Origin: Cristatella mucedo
Lineage: Eukaryota > Bryozoa > Phylactolaemata > Cristatellidae
Direction: 5' to 3'
Length of the DNA: 60,000 nucleotides
Assembly (NCBI GenBank): GCA_009760855.2
Contig: WPIO01000007.1
Coordinates: 4,098,001-4,158,000, forward strand
Shown here in pieces: positions 59,240-60,000 of the stretch. Numbering within the stretch: position 1 is the stretch's first letter; the number at the start of each line of letters is the position of its first letter. The notes under the pieces are model-generated. The model was not told where the DNA came from and searched no databases. It saw only the letters and a program-made list of their open reading frames with translations. The position numbers and the translations under genes are program-made.

Positions 59240-59760
59240 TACCTAATATGCTACGTGGGTCGAGTCAATTTCGGCTTTCTTTAAAGCTCGTCAGCCCACT
59301 CTGGGACAGCTGTCTGTTGAAGTGACCTGTTACAGTTCGAGTAATGATGAAAGACTTGTGTCGTAATACTTTGCCATGTAAAACTAGATTATTTAATCGA
59401 CAGTAACAAGACAATTGGGATGCCTCTACTAGCTTTGAACATCCAAATGAGTCAATCCGTATGAGCTTGCCGATTTCCCTAGTAACAAATTTCGTAAGCT
59501 CAGGCATTTTCAAGCACCAAGGATTCACTTGGTACGTACATAACAGGTCATCGGAGTAAAGGAAGGTCGATAATAAATTCCCGCCTGACTTTACTAGCTC
59601 TGCAATAGATACATTTACGGGCTCTTAAGGTCCACTAGCCTCAAGCCAATAACGTTGAGTTGGAAGAACGCTATCAGGTAACCGGGAACAAGATTGGTGT
59701 CTGAAGTTAGGGAAGGATTTTGCCTTTCGTGCTCTTGCTTAATGCTTTGCTCTGCCATTT
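59240..59760. other. No recognised feature
   Basis: Nothing recognised beyond the truncated 5' end of the LINE. Confidence 0.4.
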
Positions 59761-59763
59761 GCA

Positions 59764-59970
59764 ATGGCTGACCGTGTGATGACAACCAGTTGGGCGACTC
59801 GCAGCCACACAAGTAAGTTAGCTGACGTTGGCATGCAGTCAAAACCAACGAAAAACTCGGTACCAGGCGATGCCGATAAGTTTTGGTGGACCGTTGCGGT
59901 AGAGGAAGAAGCAGAATCGCGCCCTCTGACCCTTCGTTCAATAGTGGACGCTGCCGCATGTGCCGCCTAG
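59764..59970 (+). CDS. Unrecognised small ORF
   Basis: A 68-codon frame (MADRVMTTSWATRSHTSKLA ... FWWTVAVEEEAESRPLTL ... AAACAA) with fairly protein-like composition near the window end. No family recognised; it could be part of an exon or chance. Confidence 0.15.
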   Translation: MADRVMTTSWATRSHTSKLADVGMQSKPTKNSVPGDADKFWWTVAVEEEAESRPLTLRSIVDAAACAA

Positions 59971-60000
59971 AATAGAACAGAGGTTTTACAAGAAATTTGA

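Overview
This window is nuclear DNA from an animal, almost certainly an invertebrate. It has spliced genes with GT-AG introns, many degraded L2/CR1-like non-LTR retrotransposons (LINEs), tRNA-derived SINEs, a Tc1-type transposon fossil, and long GA, GT, CA and TATG microsatellites. There is no operon structure, no bacterial gene and no CRISPR array. I cannot name the species. Most open frames in the region are repeats or chance.

Two protein-coding genes can be assembled exon by exon, both on the plus strand. The first is a 5'-incomplete single-pass membrane receptor gene: an LDL-receptor class A exon (5878-6003), a transmembrane exon (12684-12824) and a last exon (16778-17280) with a PPAY motif and a duplicated 46-residue Ala/Pro/Tyr-rich unit. 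All its introns are phase 1 and a poly(A) signal lies at 18121. The layout is that of the LDLRAD3/LDLRAD4/PMEPA1 group. The second gene is complete: a six-exon lysosomal phospholipase A2 of the LCAT family (PLA2G15 type), 27551-41715, 407 residues. It has a signal peptide, the GHSMG nucleophile motif and the Asp and His of the triad, a CpG-rich start region and a poly(A) signal at 41953.

Layout. 1-5800: a LINE remnant, microsatellites, and the first of two copies of an uncharacterised repeat-borne gene family. 5878-18145: the receptor gene, with LINEs in both introns. 18146-27400: LINE and SINE debris. 27400-41980: the lipase gene, whose introns hold an inverted LINE mosaic, SINEs, a Tc1 fossil and a roughly 400 bp GA/GACA tract. 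42000-48600: repeat debris. 48180-52500: a head-to-head LINE pair, G-rich ATGTCC repeats in opposite orientation, a plant-type telomere-like CCCTAAA stretch, and the second copy of the repeat-borne gene. 49.7-53.7 kb: GC-rich candidate exons I cannot identify. 54.4-60 kb: a SINE, a CA/TA microsatellite, and a long LINE on the minus strand.

The least expected structure is at the level of mobile elements. The LINEs, and at least one SINE family with tRNA-like A and B boxes, end in the same type of 3' hairpin (AAAGCGCC...GGCGCTTT with an inner AGAGA/TCTCT), which suggests that the SINE borrows the LINE's 3' recognition signal. A second, unrelated SINE family is also present. Several LINE copies lie in inverted pairs that could fold into long hairpins.
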